Shown here: positions 55,506 to 62,813 of the stretch, one piece after another
How the letters are laid out: every line of letters starts with the position of its first letter
Numbering within the stretch: position 1 is the stretch's first letter
DNA from: Candidatus Heimdallarchaeota archaeon
GTDB taxonomy: Archaea > Asgardarchaeota > Heimdallarchaeia > Heimdallarchaeales > Kariarchaeaceae
NCBI GenBank assembly: GCA_030149205.1
Contig: JASBSB010000003.1
Span: 1-64,000, forward strand
DNA length: 64,000 nucleotides
Reading direction: 5' to 3'
Program-made: the position numbers and the translations under genes
The notes under the pieces: model-generated
What the model was told of the DNA's origin: nothing
The model's database searches: none
Seen by the model: only the letters and a program-made list of their open reading frames with translations

Positions 55506-55515
55506 AAATTTAAAC
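55506..55515 (-). promoter_or_regulatory. TATA box of tmk
   Basis: The minus-strand GTTTAAATTT is centred 26 bases before the GTG start at 55484, supporting a leaderless transcript and that start. Confidence 0.45.
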
Positions 55516-55535
55516 ACAAGTATTATCAATTTCCA

Positions 55536-56552
55536 TCAAATTTGCTCAAGTTTTTCAATTACCTCGTTTACATCATCTTCAGAAATCATTCGATTGGTTG
55601 TAAACCTAACGGTGGTTTGACCAAAAGGTACAATGAGTATTCCCAGCTCCTCCAACTTTTGGACAGCTACTGTAGAATTTTCAAATTTTCCTGAGACATC
55701 AGCGACCAGTATGTTAGTTTGGGGTTCTGTAATCTTAAATCCAAGATTTTTAAGCCCTATAGCTAATTTCTGTGCATTTTGATGATCCTCTACCAAGCGA
55801 GTTCTCATGTTTTTTAATGCAAACAAACCTGGTGCAGCTATTACTCCTGCCTGTCGCATCCCACCCCCAAGCATTTTCCTCTTCTTTCTTGCCTTCTTAA
55901 CAAAAGATTCACTTCCAGCCACCATAGATCCAATTGGGGCACTTAATCCCTTTGAAAGACAAAACTGTATTGAATCTAAATTTTTTGTGTAGTCCTTTAA
56001 ATCCGCATTGTAATAAATTGCTGCATTGAATATTCTAGCACCATCTAAATGCACTTTTAATCCCAGTTCATGCGCCTTTTCAGCAGTCTTGGATATATCT
56101 TCAGGTGAAAAAGCAACACCGCCATGTCTGTTGTGAGTGTTTTCTAAGGACAGAAGGGTAGGTTCTGGAAAATGGATATTTGCAGGTCTAATATTTTGCT
56201 CAAGTTGCTCAGGAGAGATTAACCCATGTTCTGTATCAATCAATTTAGGAATAACACCCGCAACTGCAGAAATTCCGCCCACCTCATAATAATAGATATG
56301 TGATTGACTTTCTAACAATAATTCATTCCCTGGTTTTGTTTGTGATAACACTGAAATTAGATTTCCCTGAGTTCCACTGGAGACTAACAATGCATCCTCT
56401 ACATTGAAAAGGTTTGCTGCATACTCTTCTAACTGATTAACAGTTGGATCATCTTCAAAAACGTCATCACCCAGAGGAGTGTTGATTATTGTTTCTAACA
56501 TTTCCTTTGTGGGGATTGTGATTGTATCACTCCTTAAATCAATAATGTGCAT
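55536..56552 (-). CDS. ltaE: low-specificity L-threonine aldolase
   Basis: A 338-residue PLP enzyme that splits threonine or allo-threonine to glycine and acetaldehyde. It begins with IDLRSDTIT, then GDDVFEDDPTVNQLEE near 28, LLVSSGTQGNLI near 57, SLENTHNRHGG near 140, LDGARIFNAA near 170 and the PLP Lys in FCLSKGLSAPIGS near 200, with GGGMRQAGVIAA near 232. The TTG one codon before is ignored in favour of ATG at 56552. The length and motifs are normal. It follows the second transducer gene region and precedes tmk on the same strand. Confidence 0.92.
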   Translation of the reverse strand: MHIIDLRSDTITIPTKEMLETIINTPLGDDVFEDDPTVNQLEEYAANLFNVEDALLVSSGTQGNLISVLSQTKPGNELLLESQSHIYYYEVGGISAVAGVIPKLIDTEHGLISPEQLEQNIRPANIHFPEPTLLSLENTHNRHGGVAFSPEDISKTAEKAHELGLKVHLDGARIFNAAIYYNADLKDYTKNLDSIQFCLSKGLSAPIGSMVAGSESFVKKARKKRKMLGGGMRQAGVIAAPGLFALKNMRTRLVEDHQNAQKLAIGLKNLGFKITEPQTNILVADVSGKFENSTVAVQKLEELGILIVPFGQTTVRFTTNRMISEDDVNEVIEKLEQI

Positions 56553-56666
56553 CAAGTTGATGATACAACCGTGTTTGATAAATTTAATTGTTGAGGAATT
56601 TTCTGTGAGAAATAATATTGTTATGTTGTAATAATTAATTAAATTATTTGCTATGTTGAATATATC

Positions 56667-58694
56667 CTATTTTTCTATATTAAATTCTGAGAGGATAGTG
56701 TTCAATTCACTTGCGACTGTAGCAATTTCTGCAGCTTGGTAACTTATTTCATGTAACATTGAAACCTGTTCTGTTGTGGCTGCATTAGCTTCCTGTGTGT
56801 TTGATGCTGTGGTTTCTGAAATATCTCTAATATCGCTAACCTCATGTATCACATTGTCAATTGTTCGACTAATCTTAAATGAGATCTCATCAATTAACCC
56901 AGAAATTTGATTTGCATAGTTCTTCGTATCGTCAGAGAATTCCCTAACATTTTCCGCAACAATACTAAACCCTCTACCAAAATCACCAGCTTTTGCGGCT
57001 TCAATCGATGCGTTTAAACCTAGGATGTTTGTCCTCTTTGCCACTTTCTGGACAAAGATAGAGGTGTCTGCTATCCTTGAGGTAGCATCTGTGACTTCTT
57101 TAAGGTGTCCCTTTAACTTATCTGATACCTCAGCGATTAATCTGTTTTGTTCACTTGCACCATATGCGATGCTAGAGATTGTATCAGATACCTGTGAGAT
57201 TGATGCAGAGGCTTCTTCAGAACTTGAAGCCATGGTTTCAGAGATTGATGAAAGGGTTTCACTAGACTCTGCAAGTTTTGCTATGAGAAATTGCAGAGAT
57301 TCCACGACCGAATTAAACCCGATTTGGATCCTCCCAATTTCTCCAGCTGATATATGCTTAAATTTCTTTATGCTAAGGTCTCTTTCAATGATCTTAGAGA
57401 AACCTTTGTCAAGTTGGATTGTCAATCTACGTAAATTAATCAAGAGAGGTACAACGAATAAAAATATCAACAATCCAATAAGTGAAACAAGAATAAGCCT
57501 AACCAAAAATATCTGATTCAATCTTTGTTGAATATAACCGGTTAATAGAATTCTAAAGTTTTGACTTTGAGCAGAAACAATAGCAATCAAAGTCGAAAAA
57601 TCACTAATTATCTGTGAAATCTTAGCTGGGACAACCAATGTTGATGTATCTATTAAAGATTGGATACTTGTAGAGACAATATCTAAGAACTGTAAAGACT
57701 TCTTTGTTGTTGGATAAATAGCATTTGTTGAGTTGAAGCTGATATTATATAAATCCTTGAATAGCTTTGATTCATTACTCTGTAGTTTAATGTATCCTAC
57801 GGAATTCGGGTTTAAGACCTGTTGAAGTGAGGAGTTAGCTGAAAGTTGGAAAAGATCAATTTTTTGACGGAACCTTGATGCCTCTCTTTGTATAACTGAA
57901 ATTTTCTCTGTGAACATTACAGCGTTAAACTGCACTAAGAAAGAATAAAGTTCATTTAAGTTTGTCTTTACATTATCTGCTACTTTGAGGACTGAATAAG
58001 CATACTTTAGAAGAGTACTGTTATTTGTTGCATTCGCTGTCTGGAAAAGTGTATGTAAACTCGTGGTAATTTCACTTAATTTTATTGTAACATTGGCAAA
58101 GGTTCCAGTTTGAGAAAGACTACTTCCTTGTCTATAGAACCCAGTTAGATTCGCAACCGTGTCAGCAAAATTGTTTAAGTTATTATAATAATTTATTTGG
58201 TCAGTAGATAGTGTTGAGAAAATGGGTGGTAATCCGAACTTCATCTCATTTTTCACATTGTCGAACAAGATGTTGATGGCGCTTGAATTTAACAAGTTAA
58301 TACTGGTTTTATATTGATTTAGATTGTATCCTTCGTTATCTCTCTGAGTAATTTTTTGACTAAGTAAACCCAGTAGGGAATTAATTTTGGTTAGATTTTT
58401 ATTGTAATCAAGTGTTTGAGGGCTTTTCTCTCTCCAACTAACAAGCAACCCATCAACTGACTGAGATTGGAACAGGTTTACCATCTCCTGCTGAACTTGA
58501 TACATTAAATTAGTTATATTTTGATCTCTTAACTGGTACTGAGACCCCCTGTTTATATCTGATGCTAACTGAAGGTTTTGAGTTCTGTTGTATGCCTCAG
58601 GTATAACTAGAGCCATTATGAGTAACAAAATCACTAAAACCACACGTGTGGTTATTGATAACGTTCTTCTGGAATGAAGATTTTCTGCTGACAA
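56667..58694 (-). CDS. methyl-accepting chemotaxis-type transducer, long form
   Basis: A 675-residue membrane receptor. A membrane segment (about 14-32) precedes an external, helix-rich sensor region of about 350 residues, then a second membrane segment (about 398-420) and a HAMP-like region. The cytosolic signalling helix pair carries the tip KRTNILGLNASIEAAKAGDF near 563 and GFSIVAENVREFSDDT. The tip differs slightly from the short receptor at 35213, so they may interact with different partners. TTG start at 58694. No che genes nearby. Confidence 0.84.
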   Translation of the reverse strand: MSAENLHSRRTLSITTRVVLVILLLIMALVIPEAYNRTQNLQLASDINRGSQYQLRDQNITNLMYQVQQEMVNLFQSQSVDGLLVSWREKSPQTLDYNKNLTKINSLLGLLSQKITQRDNEGYNLNQYKTSINLLNSSAINILFDNVKNEMKFGLPPIFSTLSTDQINYYNNLNNFADTVANLTGFYRQGSSLSQTGTFANVTIKLSEITTSLHTLFQTANATNNSTLLKYAYSVLKVADNVKTNLNELYSFLVQFNAVMFTEKISVIQREASRFRQKIDLFQLSANSSLQQVLNPNSVGYIKLQSNESKLFKDLYNISFNSTNAIYPTTKKSLQFLDIVSTSIQSLIDTSTLVVPAKISQIISDFSTLIAIVSAQSQNFRILLTGYIQQRLNQIFLVRLILVSLIGLLIFLFVVPLLINLRRLTIQLDKGFSKIIERDLSIKKFKHISAGEIGRIQIGFNSVVESLQFLIAKLAESSETLSSISETMASSSEEASASISQVSDTISSIAYGASEQNRLIAEVSDKLKGHLKEVTDATSRIADTSIFVQKVAKRTNILGLNASIEAAKAGDFGRGFSIVAENVREFSDDTKNYANQISGLIDEISFKISRTIDNVIHEVSDIRDISETTASNTQEANAATTEQVSMLHEISYQAAEIATVASELNTILSEFNIEK

Positions 58695-58777
58695 TCTTTC
58701 TTACCTCTATAGCTTTGATTTATTTTTAAGCTAAAAAAGGTATTGAGAGTATTTCAATTGAATTATAAATAATTTGT

Positions 58778-59782
58778 CTATAATTCCCTAGTGGGGGATT
58801 GTGAAGAATTAAATAAATAGTTACCCAATACACGTAATGCTGGGCTGCCTCTAATTTCTTGGTCGAAAAATGGGATTTGGATTATGTTATATGATGCAAA
58901 AAGCCTTTGAAGTGTTTCTAAACTTTTTTTCTGTCCAGAAGATCTTGCCATACAAAATTTACAGTCCAAATTTTCAGGCATTATTTGATTGACAATAATG
59001 GAATTTACCTTGATATTTTGTCTCTTCAATTCAGCAACAAGCCTTTCAGATTCGTTTATTGCCATCACAGTAGGTATTGTAACGACGATGAATTCTGTTT
59101 TCTTCTCGTCCTGGAAAAACATACGCAAATCTTCAATCATCGTCTGAAGATTCTCTATAACCTCAATAGTTCGATCTTTTTGAGTTTCCACTCCAAAGAT
59201 TGATTTAAATCCCCCAAATATGTTGTTAATTTTAGCTTTAAGTCTCATTGTTTTGCTTAGAAAAACATCCAAAAAGCCAGGTAGTGATAATAATCTCAAA
59301 GTGTGGCCTGTTGGTGCAGTGTCAAAAACCACCTTTTGATACCCTTCATATTCTGGTTGTTTTAGAACCTGAAGAATTTTTGCAATTGCCAGAGCTTCAT
59401 CAAATCCAGGTGGCATTGTTGTCAACAAATCGTTTATCTCTTCTAGGCCAAAGGAATTTATTGATTGTTTCAATTCATCTTTGCTGCTTCCCGCCATGTT
59501 TAATAAGTCTGCAAAATCATCTGATGATTGTTCGGGATCAAGTTCCAGGGCAAATAAATCTCCATTAGAATCAATGACTTTTGTTATTTGACCTTGGATA
59601 AAAATTTGATCGAATGAATCAGAGAGTGAATGAGCTGGGTCTGTAGAGATTACCAGAGTTTTTTGACCAGCTTCTGCCAAGGATAATGCAGTAGCTGCAG
59701 CGGAGGAGGTTTTACCGGTACCACCTTTTCCGCCGACTAAAATGAATCTCTTTTCATTATCACTTAGAAGATAACTTAACAT
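58778..59782 (-). CDS. Get3/ArsA-family ATPase
   Basis: A 334-residue ATPase of the Get3 (TRC40)/ArsA family. The signature P-loop GGKGGTGKT spans residues 17-25, and switch I STDPAHSLSDSFD has Asp55 at the position of the catalytic Asp57 of yeast Get3. Switch II is DTAPTGHTLRLL near 157. The dimer-zinc CxxC is Cys274-Cys277 in LDCKFCMA. The arsenite-binding Cys of ArsA are not obvious and there is only one ATPase domain, which favours Get3, the chaperone that hands tail-anchored proteins to the membrane. It is transcribed eight bases after a TRAP-beta-like gene, in keeping with membrane-protein targeting. ATG start. Confidence 0.88.
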   Translation of the reverse strand: MLSYLLSDNEKRFILVGGKGGTGKTSSAAATALSLAEAGQKTLVISTDPAHSLSDSFDQIFIQGQITKVIDSNGDLFALELDPEQSSDDFADLLNMAGSSKDELKQSINSFGLEEINDLLTTMPPGFDEALAIAKILQVLKQPEYEGYQKVVFDTAPTGHTLRLLSLPGFLDVFLSKTMRLKAKINNIFGGFKSIFGVETQKDRTIEVIENLQTMIEDLRMFFQDEKKTEFIVVTIPTVMAINESERLVAELKRQNIKVNSIIVNQIMPENLDCKFCMARSSGQKKSLETLQRLFASYNIIQIPFFDQEIRGSPALRVLGNYLFNSSQSPTREL

Positions 59783-59790
59783 TTTGTCAC

Positions 59791-60360
59791 CTATTGAAAG
59801 AACTGCTTCTTAACAATTAAGATTATGATGGGTATCAATAAAATTAGTGAACTCATCAAAAATATATTTTGCCATTGAACCTGTAAAGTAGATGGAGGTT
59901 GGCCCAGTCTAACTTCTAAATAAACTGGATCAGATTTTGCAGAATATTTGTTCCCGTTTGCATCTTGATAGCTAATGGTTGTTGGTTCAAGTGTAAAATT
60001 CCCTGATTTTTTGAAGATTAAATCATATGAATACACATAACTTGAGTTACTGTCAAATTCCAACAATTTAGGAGAGGTGAATCCAATTACATTTTGTGCA
60101 GTCCACGTTGAGAAGGCTGGTTCAGTGATGCTTAGGTTGAATGCTTTTTGTAATCCAAAATTTGTTATATTCACAGAAACTCTAATTGCAGAATTCACCA
60201 GTATGAAACCTGTAACGTTAGCATATTTTTGAATTTGTAATGCTGGCGTGTTCGGTATTGGGGTATGATTATATATTGGTATAGATGATACAGAATGAAC
60301 CTGAATCAATAGAAAAAAGACAAATCCTAACACTGCCATATACCTAAGAATCTTTTTCAT
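59791..60360 (-). CDS. TRAP-beta (SSR2)-like single-pass membrane protein
   Basis: A 189-residue protein with a signal peptide (hydrophobic residues about 8-20, likely cleavage near Ser25), one external beta-sandwich domain and one C-terminal membrane segment (about 167-183) with a short basic tail. The external domain resembles the eukaryotic translocon-associated protein beta: NITNFGLQKAFNLSI (64-78) mirrors the 'YNVGSSAALDV' stretch, followed by a 'phe-ser/pro' turn, a S-Y-x-h-x-h-x-x-K-G-x-F strand pair near 105-122, and ITYQDANG-like TISYQDANG. It also fits a generic archaeal DUF11/CARDB-type domain, so the TRAP link is inference. It is co-transcribed with the Get3-like gene. Confidence 0.6.
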   Translation of the reverse strand: MKKILRYMAVLGFVFFLLIQVHSVSSIPIYNHTPIPNTPALQIQKYANVTGFILVNSAIRVSVNITNFGLQKAFNLSITEPAFSTWTAQNVIGFTSPKLLEFDSNSSYVYSYDLIFKKSGNFTLEPTTISYQDANGNKYSAKSDPVYLEVRLGQPPSTLQVQWQNIFLMSSLILLIPIIILIVKKQFFQ

Positions 60361-60536
60361 CAGGTTGAAATCAAATACTTGGGTTATAAACTTGTCACTC
60401 TTGACTTACACTAATAAATTATTGAACTTTAGAAATTTCCTTCCCACCATTATTTAGTATTGAGACCTTGTATTCGTTGAAGTAGAGATGTGTAAATTAA
60501 TTATAAAATGGGAAACGGTTTTCTATATTGTTGAGT

Positions 60537-60974
60537 TTATGTAAAGCTTACGTTTGGAATTTTATATGTGGTTGAACTTTGCCCTGTTGGAGTCCATGTG
60601 ATAAGAACATCATATGTTCCAGCTGTGACACCAGTAAAGTAAAAGGTGACTGTATTCGAACCTTTCGTCACAGCAATTGCCGTATTCGGAGTCCTAGTAA
60701 CTGTTGCTGAGGAGTTTATTAGTTCAACTTGTGTAATTTGACCCGGATTTGAAGCGTCTAGAACTACTTTGTATGTAGCGACATTTGTTGAATTAACTGT
60801 TGAAGTAAGGCTATTTGTTAAGGTTAATGTTCCTTTCGGTGTCAGTAGTGGTAATACAAAGGCATAAATTACTGCACCTGCTGCAACAGTCAGAGCTATT
60901 AGTAATACTACTGCAATGACCGGAGAAACTGATTTCGCTTTCTTTTCGATAGATACCATGATTTTTTTCACCAT
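60537..60974 (-). CDS. archaellin/type IV pilin-like protein
   Basis: A 145-residue protein. The N-terminus shows an archaeal class III signal peptide: basic MVKKIMVSIEKKAKS, then the hydrophobic helix VSPVIAVVLLIALTVAAGAV. Cleavage is expected just before the helix. The rest is a small Thr/Ser/Val-rich beta domain. Such archaeal pilins form surface filaments for adhesion. The TTG at 60986 adds four residues; ATG at 60974 or ATG at 60959 are better starts. No prepilin peptidase, assembly ATPase or platform protein is in this window. It is 176 bases upstream of the TRAP-beta-like gene on the same strand. Confidence 0.78.
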   Translation of the reverse strand: MVKKIMVSIEKKAKSVSPVIAVVLLIALTVAAGAVIYAFVLPLLTPKGTLTLTNSLTSTVNSTNVATYKVVLDASNPGQITQVELINSSATVTRTPNTAIAVTKGSNTVTFYFTGVTAGTYDVLITWTPTGQSSTTYKIPNVSFT

Positions 60975-61084
60975 TGGTTTTGGCAAATCAGATTGTTTGA
61001 TTTCCCGTATAACAATTCATCTTATGGTATTTAACTTTTATTGCTAATTATCTCTGTTATTCTGTTAAAAAAGTCAGTTATGAC

Positions 61085-61573
61085 TTACTGTACAAGCTCT
61101 TTAACCATTACCAATGCACTTTCTCCATCATTATAATATCTTTCAAGTGTTTTTGCAACGAAAAAGCTTAAATTCTTATAGAGATGAATTGCTGCCACAT
61201 TTGATTCCCTGACCTCCAGAGTTACCTCCTTAATATTCTCCATCAAAAGTAGCCTGTTTAACACAAAATCCATCATACCTTTTCCAACTCCTTGACGTCT
61301 ATATTCTGGTAACACAGCAACACTAATAATGTGACCTTTTGGATATTTTTTAAGAAATAACTGTGAAAGTGGAAATTTCTCAATACGGGTAATTATATAA
61401 CCAATAATTTTTTTATCACTGACGGCTACAACACTGCTTTCCTTCCAATCTTTGATTAACTGAATAAAGTAACCTACGGGATAGTTTTCTGGGAGAGAGA
61501 TTCTGTTAATAGCTATTATACTTTCAAGATCATCAATGCTTGGATTTCTATAGGTGATGATTGATTGTTCCAT
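61085..61573 (-). CDS. GNAT N-terminal acetyltransferase (Naa10/RimI-like)
   Basis: A 162-residue acetyltransferase. The acetyl-CoA loop is PEYRRQGVGKGMM near residue 91, preceded by strand HIISVAVL. The substrate loop has SLPENYPVGYF near 27, the hallmark of Naa10/Naa50/archaeal Ard1 enzymes, and LEVRESNVAAIHLYKNLSF near 117 is the C-terminal signature. It probably acetylates the alpha-amino group of nascent proteins. ATG start. It lies between the pilin-like and signal peptidase genes on the same strand. Confidence 0.9.
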   Translation of the reverse strand: MEQSIITYRNPSIDDLESIIAINRISLPENYPVGYFIQLIKDWKESSVVAVSDKKIIGYIITRIEKFPLSQLFLKKYPKGHIISVAVLPEYRRQGVGKGMMDFVLNRLLLMENIKEVTLEVRESNVAAIHLYKNLSFFVAKTLERYYNDGESALVMVKELVQ

Positions 61574-61645
61574 TAGTTAAATCGTTTAAAACAAACCCAT
61601 TTATAATTCTCATGATTGTCATTCTAAAAATCGTGAAAAGTTTTT

Positions 61646-62776
61646 TCAAATTGCCTTATATTGCAAATCGTGAGTGTAATTCAATGTGTAACTACTCAAT
61701 ATACCACTAACCACAACTTTGATATCTATAGGTAAATTTTGATCAACATTTAGAACTTTTGATGTGTCAAAAATTAGGGTTCCTCCAATGACAACTTTTC
61801 CAACTAAACGACCCATTATATTCCAATCTGTATTTGAAAGCAAGGTTCCAGTGATGGTAGATAACTTTACATTTATCTCAGAGATATGTTCTGCAAGGTT
61901 TCCGGGATCAGAAATCTGAAGCTGTATCTGATAAAATAGGTAGGTTTTTATTGTACCGTTTACTGTTAATTGGTAAGACCTTCTAAATGAGGTGTCGACC
62001 GTTGCTCCTACTAATTCAGGTTTATTAGAAATCTGTTGAGGATAATAAATTCCGGGATTTAACTGACTTGAAATCATCAGAGTTAGAACCAAAAGCAAAA
62101 TAAGATAGGTAAATAGTTTATGAACCTGCTTTTCGATTAGAATATCCCTCTTTGTTTCTGATACATGTTGTGTTATTCCGCTTAGAAATTTACGAGGATT
62201 TAAATCATAAAATTCATCTTCACTTTCCTCATCATCCTTCCCAAAGACCCAAATACTTACCCCAATTCCACCTGCAACAAGATATAAAATGATCTGGATG
62301 CCAATATTCCTTTGTAATGCCAGGCTGAGATGCCCTAAATATTGAGCCTTCAAAACAATTTTTCCAAGCACTGCTTTCATAGGTATCTGGATACTGTTCC
62401 CAGAGTAAATATCAGGGATGCTGTTAGTCACAGGATTGTCCCCTTTGACTGAAAGATAATTCTGTCCTAAGCTTTGGGTTTTCAGGATGACCCTATGTAT
62501 GACTAGTAAGTTTGAGATAGGGTTATTATATACAATCACATCTCCGACCTTGATTTCCTCCCAATTTGCATGTTGAATAATAAAAATGTCTCCTTGCATG
62601 TAAGTAGGATTCATCGAATTAGGGTCACTGTTTTGAATTACAACAAAACTGTATCCCAGAAGAGAATTTAAGGTGCCTGTAATAAACAAAAGGGCGATTA
62701 TTACAACCAATCCTAAGAAGAAGTATTCCACATAGTCTTTTTTAATTCGCACTAGCTTATCTCTGAATCTCCCCAA
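61646..62776 (-). CDS. ER/archaeal-type signal peptidase with extra C-terminal external domain
   Basis: A 376-residue type I signal peptidase (S26B). After a membrane segment (about 19-40), the catalytic Ser is Ser54 in DPNSMNPTY, the general-base His is His94 in LLVIHRVI (Lys in bacteria), and the Asp region is KGDNP near 113. This is the Ser/His form of archaea and the ER (Sec11). Normal archaeal enzymes end soon after residue 190. Here a second membrane segment, a cytosolic loop, a third segment and an external domain of about 130 residues follow. TTG start. It ends 72 bases from the acetyltransferase gene and follows the S2P-like gene. Confidence 0.87.
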   Translation of the reverse strand: MGRFRDKLVRIKKDYVEYFFLGLVVIIALLFITGTLNSLLGYSFVVIQNSDPNSMNPTYMQGDIFIIQHANWEEIKVGDVIVYNNPISNLLVIHRVILKTQSLGQNYLSVKGDNPVTNSIPDIYSGNSIQIPMKAVLGKIVLKAQYLGHLSLALQRNIGIQIILYLVAGGIGVSIWVFGKDDEESEDEFYDLNPRKFLSGITQHVSETKRDILIEKQVHKLFTYLILLLVLTLMISSQLNPGIYYPQQISNKPELVGATVDTSFRRSYQLTVNGTIKTYLFYQIQLQISDPGNLAEHISEINVKLSTITGTLLSNTDWNIMGRLVGKVVIGGTLIFDTSKVLNVDQNLPIDIKVVVSGILSSYTLNYTHDLQYKAI

Positions 62777-62813
62777 TAAATATTCATCTAAATCATCTTG
62801 AAATTATTACTAG

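Noticed and set aside
57025..57516. Plus-strand frame of 163 codons inside the long transducer gene
   Set aside because: It lies opposite the conserved signalling domain and has only the periodic composition expected from antisense of a coiled coil.
58778..59782. Arsenite pump ATPase ArsA
   Set aside because: Only one ATPase domain, no ars genes nearby, and the CxxC plus TRAP-beta-like neighbour fit Get3 better.
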